Assembly (NCBI RefSeq): GCF_000760515.2 | Contig: NW_013546611.1 | Coordinates: 1 to 58,243, forward strand | Source: Mitosporidium daphniae | Taxonomy: Eukaryota > Microsporidia | Direction: 5' to 3' | DNA length: 58,243 nucleotides | Shown: one piece after another, positions 1 through 10,034 of the stretch | Position numbering within the stretch: the stretch's first letter is position 1 | How the letters are laid out: each line of letters starts with the position of its first letter | The notes under the pieces: model-generated | The model's input: only the letters and a program-made list of their open reading frames with translations | Told to the model about the DNA's origin: nothing | Database searches by the model: none | Position numbers and translations under genes: made by a program

Positions 1-718
1 TTTGCCCCGTCACAAGTCGTTCGTCTACAACAACAAACGGGCTAAAAGGATGCGCCGATTCAAAGTGGGCTCCACATTCGCGAAGCCTATCTTCAATGAG
101 ATATGGGAGGCAATGGTCGATGTTTAGAATTTTTTCCTCTTCATTTGTGGGGCCAGTGCATCTTCTGCCTTTAAGAAAATTCTTACACAATGGGGAGGCT
201 TTTGGCTTGTCTTTTTCTTCTGACTGGCACGAAAACAAGGCACACACACCATGCCCAATGGTCCCTATGATACCGCGATTCTTGAAATAAACGGCATCGA
301 TAATCTTACAAAGAGTATCATTTGAAGCGAGATCCACCATGGTCGCATACTTTCCGGGTATAAGGACAATCGAATATTCTTCGGGATTAATGCTGCTGAG
401 CGGTTTAGTGTCATGGAATCTATCGAGCAGACTGGTATCTCTTAAGAACTCGCGGACATATGAGTCCTTTTCTGTTTCCTCTTTGGAACTTGGGTCAACA
501 GGTGCCATTCCACCATGTGGCGTAGCAAAGGTAATGGGAAGCTTCATTTTCTTACAAAGATTCAAGTATATGTAAGCAACTTCCTTGATGTCGAAGCCCG
601 AAACTGTTTTTTGCTCCGAGGAGGGAGTGGTGCAGCATTTATCACCGGGTGGGCATGATGAGGAAATCGTGTTTGAATTGGTTAGAACAACAAGTACAGA
701 TTTTGTGGATGAAGGCAT
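1..718 (-). CDS. Hsp31-like DJ-1/PfpI family protein, C-terminus cut off by window edge
   Basis: An open frame starts at the ATG at 718 and runs leftward off the window, about 239 codons. The protein shows the Hsp31-like class I glutamine-amidotransferase fold signature: an early strand VLVVLTNS, then FDIKEVAYIYL, ITFATPHGGMAPVDP, the acidic-elbow region VLIPGKYATMVDL, and a late block LIEDRLRECGAHFE followed by PFVVVDERLVTGQ. Family members are glyoxalase III/deglycase-type enzymes or chaperones. At the nucleophile elbow, where the family usually has A-V-C-H-G-P, this protein reads G-T-I-G-H-G-V-C. The catalytic cysteine is therefore replaced by glycine, and a cysteine appears three residues later. 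Another in-frame Cys-rich stretch near the start (SSSCPPGDKCC) is not typical. The family call is strong; activity is doubtful. It lies in tandem upstream of RRP43, about 180 bases away. Confidence 0.85.
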   Translation of the reverse strand, partial: MPSSTKSVLVVLTNSNTISSSCPPGDKCCTTPSSEQKTVSGFDIKEVAYIYLNLCKKMKLPITFATPHGGMAPVDPSSKEETEKDSYVREFLRDTSLLDRFHDTKPLSSINPEEYSIVLIPGKYATMVDLASNDTLCKIIDAVYFKNRGIIGTIGHGVCALFSCQSEEKDKPKASPLCKNFLKGRRCTGPTNEEEKILNIDHCLPYLIEDRLRECGAHFESAHPFSPFVVVDERLVTGQ

Positions 719-895
719 TTTTTGGGCTTGGAAATTTGCACGCCCATTTATAGTACAGAGAAAGTTAAGAGTTGAGTTTGATTTCTGACATAAAATAAAC
801 TTAAATTGATCAATCGCCTGTTTATTAGCAAATTGAGTTGTTGGAGACAAATTAACAGCCAACGGTTTGACAAACTGCCTCGGCAACAAATTATT

Positions 896-1714
896 TTATT
901 CAATTGAGGAGCGGATTAAATTCCAAGGCAACGATGGGCCATATCGTTTGGAAATATTGACGATTTTCTTGGAGCATTCTTGCGAGTTCGCAATGCTGTT
1001 TATCATGATATCGGACTTGTTGGGCAATAATTCTTCACATCGTGTTGGATCCACCAGGATAATTTTCTCTGGAAGGTCAGAGTTGATATCCATTTCTTTG
1101 GGTTGGCTTAAAGGTATAATGGCAATAGTTTTGGAGGATAAATTTATATTGGGAGCTATCAAAGGTATTTGAGACAGGCTTCCAGACTTGCTGACAATCA
1201 CCGATCCATCCTCCAGCTCGTCTATGGTCACTACAGGAAGGAAAAATGCCTTCAGCACGGCCACAGAGGCATCAAGGATTAGCTCAAAAATAGATCCGTC
1301 ATCAACAAGAACAAGCACCTCGAGATAAACGGCCCAAACGGCGCTGGAGCCTTCATTGATTGGAAAGGTAGAGTGCTGCAAAACCGGATAAAGGATCGAA
1401 TGCAACGCTTGGGAATATCTGATGTCCTTGTCTTTAGAAGGGTAGATTTCACTTGGGCTTGAATAAAATGAAACTTTGGTTGCAAGAAATCCACATCCAG
1501 ACACACTAGGCGTGGTAACCTGCGGAAAAATGTTTATGTAAATGACTGAATTTCCTTTCCTAACGATGTGTGATTGATACTCTGAAGATTCAGACAAAGA
1601 GGCCTTGGATATTGTAAAGTCTGGTCTGGCTTCGGAAAACGACCTCCCATCCGATCTAAGTCCCTCCGCGAAAAAGGCCTCATGATACTGCTCAGGGCAA
1701 ACGACGCTGAACAT
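896..1714 (-). CDS. RRP43: Exosome core subunit Rrp43/EXOSC8 (RNase PH fold)
   Basis: This is a 272-residue protein in one exon, starting at the ATG at 1714. The N-terminus PEQYHEAFFAEGLRSDGR matches the conserved opening of the Rrp43/EXOSC8 branch of RNase PH-like ring subunits (family pattern PxxYxRxFLxExxRPDGR). The middle carries the typical WAVYLEVLVLVDDGSIFEL strand-turn and the VLKAFFLPVVTIDE helix. In this family the ring subunits are catalytically inactive in eukaryotes and form the hexameric channel that feeds RNA to Rrp44/Rrp6 in nucleus and cytosol. Length agrees with EXOSC8. The gene is divergent from CLASP, with only 62 bases between the two start codons, so they probably share a promoter. 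Rrp42 or Rrp45 are less likely alternatives because of the N-terminal motif. Confidence 0.88.
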   Translation of the reverse strand: MFSVVCPEQYHEAFFAEGLRSDGRSFSEARPDFTISKASLSESSEYQSHIVRKGNSVIYINIFPQVTTPSVSGCGFLATKVSFYSSPSEIYPSKDKDIRYSQALHSILYPVLQHSTFPINEGSSAVWAVYLEVLVLVDDGSIFELILDASVAVLKAFFLPVVTIDELEDGSVIVSKSGSLSQIPLIAPNINLSSKTIAIIPLSQPKEMDINSDLPEKIILVDPTRCEELLPNKSDIMINSIANSQECSKKIVNISKRYGPSLPWNLIRSSIE

Positions 1715-1776
1715 GAATTTTTTTGTAATTTAAAATTGACATGTCCATTTGCGCCAAATTCAATTTTATTTTCCCA

Positions 1777-4664
1777 ATGGCAACAAATTTCTGCAATACT
1801 GTAGGAGAATGGCTTTGTTCCAATACTTTATTCTTAGGATGATACGTATGCAATCTTACAAGACATAAGCAAAATCACGGCATACTTTTCTCCCGGCTCT
1901 GCTTCTGCTAAGGAAGGCGAGCATACTTGGCAGCTACATGAAGATTGTTGGAAACGCATCGGTGAGATTTGCAATGCCGTTCTTGCATGCATTAAAATCC
2001 ATCCATCGGCAAACATCTGCTTGTCCGAAATTGAGCCTGTCTTTTTAAAATCGTTTTCATACAATTCGCCTCTTGCACAAGCTTTATCCACATCGGTAGC
2101 ATTATGTCCATTTGATAAGATAGATTGTTTCTGATAGAACAAAACTGTCCGGCAGCGCCACTGAGCTTGTTGCTAGAATCGCCGAAATTTATGTTTATTT
2201 TTCGAAACACTCTGTTGAAAGCTTTTCTTTTTTGGACAACGCGTCATCATGCAGCATGCTTACCAGCAATTCGAGCCAGTATTCCATTTTCGTTGCCTTG
2301 CTAAAACTGTGTGGACGTGCTAATCGCATTTTTGTTGTTCGTTCTATTTCGGCTGTTGAGGCTCTGATAAAAATGGGGCTTCCTGCCCCGTTACTAGTGC
2401 ATCGTGTCAATGAGATGATAGCATCTCAAAACAAATCGCTTAGACAATATGCATCTACGTTTGTGTTGAAATTTCTTGAACAAGGTTTCGTGTTGCTACT
2501 GACTTACTTTAGAGGGCATCGATCTGCAAGAAGAAGAAAATCTTTTGCTAGGAAAATTCCTTTTGGTGGCCATAGCCGATGCCTCACAAGAGGTCCGCTC
2601 AAATGCCGTTGCAGCGTTTAAAATATACCGGTCAAAGTTTCCGGATTTCGCTTCAAGGTTGGATTTTGTTTATAGCTTTGCTAGGTTTCTCGAAACTGCC
2701 TCACCGCATGCTCTTAAGGTTTTGCAAATCAAGGTCAATTTATCTGGAGGCACCACTCCTTCTGTTTTGAGAAGGACTGAACTTTTTCGAAGATCAGCGT
2801 CCGCCTCGACCTCTGCCCAGCATACCCAGTTGAATGAAAAAAACTACATTGTTGGCTCTAATTCAAAGCTTCAAGGATCAAATGCAGCTGACGACGTTAT
2901 CATTTTCTCTGCGCCATCAAATGCCAACCCAAGCGGCGGGGGAAGATTTGGTGCTTCCGTACGGATTTCTAAACCGCCATCGCCAGAGCCATGCTTGGTT
3001 AGCGGGTTTAGCACGATGCAACCACCCTCCTTTGAGGCTCATCACAATCTTAAAACGCCCGCCGTTGTTACTAAGACCAGGGTTTCATCTATTGAGTCTG
3101 GAGCGGCGAGAATTCCGCTTCCTAGACCATCCGGCTCGATATTTATTTCACCGCCATCAAGAGACCCTTGTATGCAAAGCTCAGCCAGCACTATGCCAAA
3201 GTTAAATGAGGAGGAAGATTTTCGGCCACCCGTCATTGATTCTTCGCTCCTTTTTCCGCTGAAAAGCGCAAAATGGGAAGTTAGGGCCAATGTGCTTGGC
3301 ACTCTTAAGCAGCTTTTCTCCAAACGTGGCCAAATTTGTTCGGTTGAAAAGCTGACTAAAATCATACCGCTTCTTGTCGATATCTGCCTTTATGATAAAC
3401 ATGCCAAAGTTGTATTTTTGGCTTTTGATGCTCTTGAAGCTATGCTTGCTCCTTTTGCATGCTGTCAGGCCCCTGGGGACTTGACGGCTATTCTCCATTC
3501 GATCAGTGGCCGATTGTGTGAATTAATTGTAAAAGGATTCCAAACTGCCTTGGCAAAAGGGGAGCGAATCAATAATATTTCCTATCCAGTGGCCCTCAAT
3601 TCGTCTTCCATTGTAAAGCTAATTTCGCTGCTGCTTCATTTGGATGTTACGGCTATGAATTGCCGCGCAGGGTTGTATTTAATCTCGGGCATTAAATGTA
3701 ATTCATTTGCTTCCTCGCAAAGCTTTAGATCTACTTTGCTTGGAACTGTGATCCCTGCTGTTATTGCTCTTCTTCCACTGGCGGTATGCAATTCAAGAGT
3801 GAAGAATATCCTAGATTGCCTGATCTCTTGTAATACCCTTTTTTCGGACAAGAGCTTACGTCCTCACATTGACAAATTACTCGCCTCTTTTTTGATTAAA
3901 TCCCATGCGGTAGTATTGGCGTCGTCAAATAGAGACCCCAGGCTTTCTATGATAATTAAAGGCCTTCCCTCTGCCCTTTTGCATGCTACACAAGAGATGC
4001 AGGAGAATATCCTACTCGAAGAAAGTCTGTCGTTGTCTGTTTCTGCAGCCGAAAATGAACCTCTGATTGAGGAATCTGTGCAATCGTACAGACCAACCAG
4101 CCATGAAGTGCCTTGCATTGCCACTTTTCATGCCGATTCACATAATCATACGAAGGAAAGTGCGGGTGTTCAGAAACTTGGGGATGAAATGGATACCAGC
4201 ACAAGCCCGAACGCAAATGTGGCAACTTCAGTTGAGAGTCCAATTGTAGCAAATGAAGTGCATATGGCTGCCTCAATTTTGCAAGACAACTTGGGCTCCA
4301 GTCAATCGCCACTCCACGCTATCGTTGGCAAAGAAGCTACCATGAACCATGATCAACCACATCCCAATCAGGACGCATTTGCAAACGAAGCTGCTCGGTA
4401 TGATATCACTAATGAATGCGATATCACTAATGGATGCGATATCACTAACGAATGCGATATCACAGATGGAGATGTGTTCATCAATGAAAACTTGGTAAGA
4501 CTTTGTTTGTTTGACGAATGTAGGAATTTGACATCGAATGGTATGACAAGACGGTTATTCTTGATCCCTCGCAGTTGGAAGGATTTTATGAACATATTGG
4601 CGAGTATTCTTTGCCACACCTTGACACTGCATTGGAGCCTTCCAACATACCGATTCACATGTAA
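1777..4664 (+). CDS. CLASP/Stu1-type microtubule-stabilising TOG protein
   Basis: I place five exons: 1777-1800, 1838-2095, 2124-2484, 2513-4494 and 4524-4664, giving 921 residues. The introns are 37, 28, 28 and 29 nt. Exon 1 encodes only eight residues from ATG. The first helical-repeat block contains VHRVNEMIASQNKSLRQYAS and, across intron 3, LLVAIADASQEVRSNAVAAF, which is the CLASP N-terminal/TOG pattern. A second HEAT/TOG-like block begins near LLFPLKSAKWEVRANVLGTL. A Ser/Pro-rich linker between them contains basic SxIP-like segments typical of EB1-binding CLASP linkers. CLASPs bind microtubule plus ends and kinetochores and promote rescue. Removing intron 3 (donor GTTTCG) fuses two otherwise separate frames. 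The acidic C-terminal part carries an 18-bp tandem repeat. Family call good, exact orthologue not settled. Confidence 0.82.
4402..4473 (+). repeat. 18-bp tandem repeat inside CLASP coding sequence
   Basis: Four head-to-tail copies of an 18-base unit (gatatcactaatgaatgc and variants) begin at 4402, 4420, 4438 and 4456; the last is diverged. Because 18 is a multiple of three the frame is kept, and the protein reads D-I-T-N-E/G-C repeated. The copies differ by one to few bases, which suggests recent slippage expansion in a low-constraint acidic tail. Confidence 0.9.
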
Positions 4665-4669
4665 ACTAC

Positions 4670-4822
4670 ATGCAATCGAAAAGACAACATACGAGACCGG
4701 ATCAGCGAGCGGACATCATCCAGTTTCATTATATAAAGCAGTGCATAGCATATCACATCTCCATTGTAGCCGCGATGGCGTTGGCATTTGTATTGATAAC
4801 TTGGTTGTGGATCTTTACTTAA
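4670..4822 (+). CDS. Possible small single-pass membrane protein (50 aa)
   Basis: An ATG five bases after the CLASP stop opens a 50-codon frame ending TAA. The first half is hydrophilic and basic (MQSKRQHTRPDQRAD). The second half, from about residue 28, is a convincing transmembrane helix (ISIVAAMALAFVLITWLWIF) ending two residues before the stop, a tail-anchored layout. I do not recognise the family. It lies in the convergent gap between CLASP and VPS45, so it could also be 3' untranslated sequence that happens to be open. Lack of room for its own 5' leader is against an independent gene, though such spacing occurs elsewhere in this window. Confidence 0.35.
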   Translation: MQSKRQHTRPDQRADIIQFHYIKQCIAYHISIVAAMALAFVLITWLWIFT

Positions 4823-4891
4823 GTTGTTTATTTACAAATAGACCTCATCAAGTCTGCCAGATAACTAAACGAAAGGGATGTCCAATAAATG

Positions 4892-6854
4892 CTACCTTGA
4901 TGAGTTTAGTATGCAAGTTCCTCCAATTAAAAGAGAAGATCCCAGTTCTTGGGCATTGTATAACGAAACAAGCCGCATCTCCTCAAAGGTAACTCCATTG
5001 ATAAGGAATATGATCGCTTCCTTGGGCCTAATCATGAGAATCGCAAAACAGTTAACTTTTCTTTGACGGGTTGGTCGAAAAAGGGAAACTGCTTGTCCGA
5101 TAACTTTCCTTTGATAAGAAGTTCGATCACTTGCTGAAGCTGCGGCTTGTGCCGTGTATAGACCAACTCCACGTCATCCTTTGATGGGAAATAAACCAAA
5201 TTAATGCACTACCTTGATCCCGGACGAAAATGCCTGGCGTGCACGGGTAAATATGGAGTCCTTAAATATGTTCATAGCAGAGGAGTTGGAGCCACTTGCG
5301 TCACACTCAATTTTTATGTCAAGAATGGAGAAGATGCGCCTGAGAGAATCCAGAAACTAAAAGTCTATTCAACACACCAAATACCTCGATTTGTTCGTTG
5401 GTGAGATCTGGAAACAGCTGCTTTATCTCGGAAAAAGTTCTCGATGAATAGATTCCCAGCTTCACGATCGACAACACGGCCAATTTAAACTTCATTGCAT
5501 CGTCGTGGATCAGCTTTTTGGACAGCAGAGACTTTAGTTGAGAAATGATGATTTCGGCCTCAGGATCTACAGAAGCATTGTTTTCAAGACCTAAATACAT
5601 GCCGCCGAAGCCTTTTTTTCCCGAGGCAGAGGAAAGCGTTGCCGACACCAAACTTTGCTCAAATTCGGAAATTTCGTACAAAGAAAGATGATCAACGACA
5701 TTGTGAAGTTTCTCCAAAAGCTTGACGTGTTTTTGGACATTTGCTTCGCGTTCAGAAAACTGCCCGTGTTGCTCGGTAAATCGCTTCATTTCGGAAAGAG
5801 ATTCAATTTTCAAGTGTTTTCCGCGCATGTCAAAAAACTCTTGAATGTACGTTTTAAGAGCAAGGCCAACATCCCCATAATATTTCAGCCTGTTTTCAGA
5901 AAAAAACGGATCTCGAGATTCTTGGAATGAAAGGGCTATGGGGCCGGTGTTCGTCGAAGCAGGCTGCTGATTTTCTTCATCTTGCTCGTCTAGCAGAATC
6001 CGATCGTCTTTAATGTTAAAAAACTCGTGTAGCATTGATTGGTATGACCACGGAATCAAAAGAGGGGTTATCGGGTCGATGCTTCGATCTAAAAGAAGTA
6101 AAATTGGCGCCGTGTCGCACACCCGCGGAAAAGAAAAGAGCTGCGGATCCTCCTTGAGCATATCCTATTTTTAGCAAAAGATGCGCCTACACTCAATGAT
6201 CTTGCCAACTGGTACGTCATTGGCGAGGATGCCATGTACCTAATCAGCGGTCTTTTCTGAAGCGTCAGGATCAATGCAGCCAGCGACTCTGTAGATCGGT
6301 ACAAGGCATCTTTATCCCAATGGCCAATCGACTCTGCAGGCATACAGTGTGGAATGCCAAGATAGAAGGAGCATTCGCTAGCCAGAAATACATCCAAGAA
6401 CAGTTCCTAAACTTAGAAAAAAAATCAACACTGATTTCAACGACTCGCTCTTGAAAGTCCTGCTTTGCAAGAAATTCGATCTGCGATGGCTTGACAAAAT
6501 TCGCAAAGTCTATGCATTAGTCATAGCGAGCGGCACATATGGAGTAAGAGGCGTATTTTGGCGCGGCAAGTTCGGCAGCAAGTGCAGAAATGATTGGCGG
6601 TGTAGGTCTGACAAACACAATGCAATTTAAACACCTCAAGCTGGAACGCAGCTCCACATTTTCAATAAGGTCGACCAGGTAGATCTCCTTGGTGAGCAGA
6701 TAGGAGAGGGGCACGATCAAACTCAAATATTTGATCTACATCATAATATGCAAGTTGCAGATACTGTCGTGGAATCCACAAGCATCACAGTGGGCCCACT
6801 CGCGGAGCGTGTAATAGCATCAATGTACCTCTGAAAGCTCTTCAGCAAATTCAT
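4892..6854 (-). CDS. VPS45: Vps45, Sec1/Munc18 protein of endosomal fusion
   Basis: Eight exons give 588 residues, close to the roughly 575 of the family. Introns lie at 6736-6764, 6510-6536, 6407-6429, 6165-6190, 5357-5384, 5179-5212 and 5028-5056, of 29, 27, 23, 26, 28, 34 and 29 nt. The protein starts MNLLKSFQRYIDAI and continues across intron 1 with the Sec1 block LTKEIYLVDLIEN, then KYASYSIYFANFVKPSQIE across intron 2. Later come PLIRYMASSPMTYQLA, ILLLLDRSIDPITPLLIPWS, the helical domain 3a, and a C-terminus KPKEAIIFLINGVTFEEM. Vps45 binds Tlg2/Pep12-type syntaxins and drives vesicle fusion at the trans-Golgi network and endosome. Every intron is required to keep the frame, and each splice restores conserved sequence. 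It is convergent with CLASP and divergent from HID1. Confidence 0.93.
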
Positions 6855-7050
6855 GGGTAAAATTGAAACCTGAAAATTGAAAATTGAATTGCATTTGGCA
6901 ATCACAATGCAAGTTTTGATTACTTGGAATGGGGTCGAACTTTTGGAAATTGGACTGGAATTTGGAAATTGGTTTACAATTTTGTTCAGTGTGGTTGGGG
7001 TTGCATTTTTTCACATTTAAAATCTAAGATTCCGCAGCATCGTATTCTTG

Positions 7051-9904
7051 ATGGGGGCCACGGAAAGCAAAATTAACATATGCGATGCCCTCAAGTCCAT
7101 CGCATACAAGGAAAAGATATCGGAGATTGTATTTTATTTTCTCTTTCTATTAGCCATTTCTTGAAGATGAGCATCCCTTCTGGTCCACTCTATGGCAAGA
7201 CCAAGGGCTGCCGCTTGAGGAGATACTTGAGAAAATCCCTCCAACAGTAATCAGAGAGGCACTCCATTCCAACCCAGAGGCGGTATTAATCATCCTCACA
7301 AAGGTAAGCCCTTTCGTCTCTCAAGCGCAGCTTGTTGCCGTGATCAAGGAGTTTCTCGCACCCACCTTTTCGGGCCAGTTTCCCAGTGTCCGACAATACG
7401 TGGCAGATTCGGCCACCATCCAAAAACTGCTACATGCAACGCGAATGCTATGCAGGATCCTTCCGATCATATTTGAAGATCAGAAGCTACGAATCCTTTT
7501 TGCTCAACAGCACTCTGTGCCTATAGGCAGTGCCGTTGACTCGACCGAAGAATGGGTACACGATTTGCTCTTTTTTTAGTGTGGACTGGCGCCAGCTGTT
7601 CTTGATTTGCTCTTTGTGCCTGGGTTTACCATCCCTCCCAATGCCACGGACGAAAATATCAAGGTTTTCTACTCGATCTGGGAGTCCGGAATTGGTTCTG
7701 AAAAGCAGGTAGAGTCGTTCCAACAAATCGACCTCAACCGCATGGAAATCATACGCCTCATTCTTGTGCTGTTTTCATGGCGCATGTTCCAGGAGCCATG
7801 TATTAATGTCCCTTCCTATTTGTAGCTTCGCGAGAGTTACCGCCATTTTCTTTTTTTATTGCGTGTACCCTGAAGGAGCCGCTCGTGCTCTCGCTTTTGT
7901 GTTCATTGCTCAACGTGATTCTTAAATTTGACCCGAATGGCTGGGGACTACCGTAAATCCATTCGCATAATCGTTCATAGGTATTCGCATCTTTTCTTTG
8001 CCGACGAGTATTGCGAACAATTTGCTTCTCTTTGCGTCCAATTACTAAACTTGCTGCTTGATTTTGACCCCGCCACATATCTACTGGATGCAACGCCTTG
8101 CCCATCTGAAGAACCGCGTGCAAATCACACTTTGAAGCCCGAATTGACTCCAGAGCCCCAGCCCGTTTCTATTCCGGAGTCGATATCCCCTGAACCCGTT
8201 TCAAACTGCTCCGTGACCGAATCGAGCCCAGAATTGGGGGTCGGTGACCTTTTCAAGTCCCCCATTCTAGATGATGTCAACCTTGCCAGCGCAAAAGCTG
8301 AAGATATCAAAGAAAATGATCCCCCCACCCATACGAATACACGCTCGTTGCTTGAAGATGTCCCTCTAGAAATTGATATCACTGGTCCGTCGCTCAGAGC
8401 AATCATATTTGGCCCCGAAACCTCGGGCGACATCAAGGTTAGTCTGCTTGTCTTATTTTTTTAGACGTTCGGCAATAGCTTCCGAAACTACTTGGGCAAG
8501 CTGTACCGCGAATCCGACTTCCGTCGGATTTATGCAGGCTTTTTGGCGTTGTTGACCAATCCCATTCGGGTAAGTAATTTCCCCACTTGCCATAGGCTTC
8601 TTCGGCAGTGCTCCCTGCATCTGTACATCAGATTTCGGTCTACCCTGAGATCATGATTCTACTGTGGAGGCTGATTGATCTCAATTCAGCCTTTTTCAAG
8701 TTCATCGTGTATGAGGAATCGATCCTGGACTTTGTCTCGGCATTGACATATTACGCCTCGGAGGCTGAACTCGATCAATGTAAGTGCGTTCTTTTAAATC
8801 CAGCTGCCGACGGGTTGGTACACCTATCCTGCTTTGTGCTGCTGCAGCTTAGCAGTGAGCGCGAACTGGCCATCAGGCTTAACACACCGTATACGGATTT
8901 TCGGGTCCACGGCCGACACTTGCCTGAATTTTCTGGCTCATATGGAGACTTTTTCGTGCTATCCATGGTTCGGATCCTTGGGGCCAGCAGCAATCGCCTG
9001 CTTACGATTGGTGAATGCCTGTTGACGGCAATTCTGAACATTTCGCCATACTTGAAGGTGCAAATACCCAAGTTTATCTTTTAGACTCTTTCTCCCGTCA
9101 CAACACATCGGCTTATTGCGTTGTTTGAACAACTTGCACGCCTTTCCGTTGACCGCTCATCGATACCGCATGCCAAGTGTGCCCACCTGCTTCTACGCAC
9201 GTTCACCACCATGATGCAATACCAATACGACGGCATGGTGTGTCTGATTGCTGGATTAATGCGTTCAAGAGCTTTCTTCGAGACACTTGCCAAGTGGCGG
9301 TATTCAGATTATGTCATGGGCGAAGGCATCGGGTCCATTTTCAAACGGGATCCGGAGATGCAAGCGGAGATCTCTAGTACGCATCGTTGGACCGAAGAAG
9401 AGGTAAATGTGGCAACTGATCCGTAGTTCATGGAAGCATTCAAGCTACTTGATTGTTCACTGCTAGTCAGTGTCTTTAAGTGCCTCGATCCTGATCTCAA
9501 GTTGCTACTCAAGTAAGTTTTGGTTCAGTGCTGATTTTTGCATTTCCCTGTTGAATGTTTCCCGCTTTTGTATCGATTTATTTAACAATAGAAGAGATGA
9601 TGCCGTCGTAGCTGAGGATGAAATGGTGCGGTTTCTGCGCAAACGCACGCTAGTGGGGTTGGTACCACTCAACTATCCTCTACAGGTGATCCGCTTTAGA
9701 ATGAGCCCAGAGATCCAATCGTGGCTCACCTCATATATGTATGGAATTGTTTGTCTGCATCAGGAGCAGGCCTCGATCTGGAACAATACGGCCATCAAGC
9801 TTTTTGTGGTACGCTACGAAGATTCGGAGCAAGGTATGGGCTTGGAAACATCTACCTCAGAATCTGAGTGCCATAACGACATAGTACTGCCTTTAATGCC
9901 TTAG
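7051..9904 (+). CDS. HID1: HID1-family Golgi protein, N-myristoylation signal
   Basis: Ten exons give about 855 residues. Introns are at 7129-7153, 7556-7579, 7800-7825, 7953-7980, 8438-8464, 8570-8595, 9058-9084, 9403-9426 and 9513-9591, the first eight 24-28 nt and the last 79 nt. The start MGATESKI matches the family's myristoylated MGxxxSKL. Conserved blocks follow: RILPIIFED, LNRMEIIRLILVLFS, LLCSLLNVILKFDPNGWGLP, LLLWRLIDLNSAF, ILNISPYLK, MMQYQYDG and, near the end, EMVRFLRKRTLVGLVPL. HID1/Ftp105 proteins sit on the trans-Golgi and help protein sorting; in fission yeast the homologue anchors a deubiquitinase. A stop-free GTAAGC..GCAG stretch of 27 bases at 7302-7328 is left as coding but could be another intron. 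Divergent from VPS45 across 196 bases. Confidence 0.92.
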
Positions 9905-10034
9905 GAAATTAATTTCTTTCAGCTCAATAAAAATTCACAAAAGAATTTGTTTCAATCCCCGGTTTGGTGGAAATTTAATTTAATTTAATTTGGTTTAATT
10001 TCAAGCCTAGCCAATAATTTTAAATTAATATTCA

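Noticed and set aside
4878-5066. A 62-codon plus-strand ORF after CLASP
   Set aside because: It lies on the complement of the last VPS45 exons (4892-5178) and has no family resemblance.
5319-6726. Apparent in-frame stops and frame changes in VPS45 suggesting a pseudogene
   Set aside because: Seven GT..AG introns of 23-34 nt restore a complete 588-residue protein with conserved sequence at every joint.
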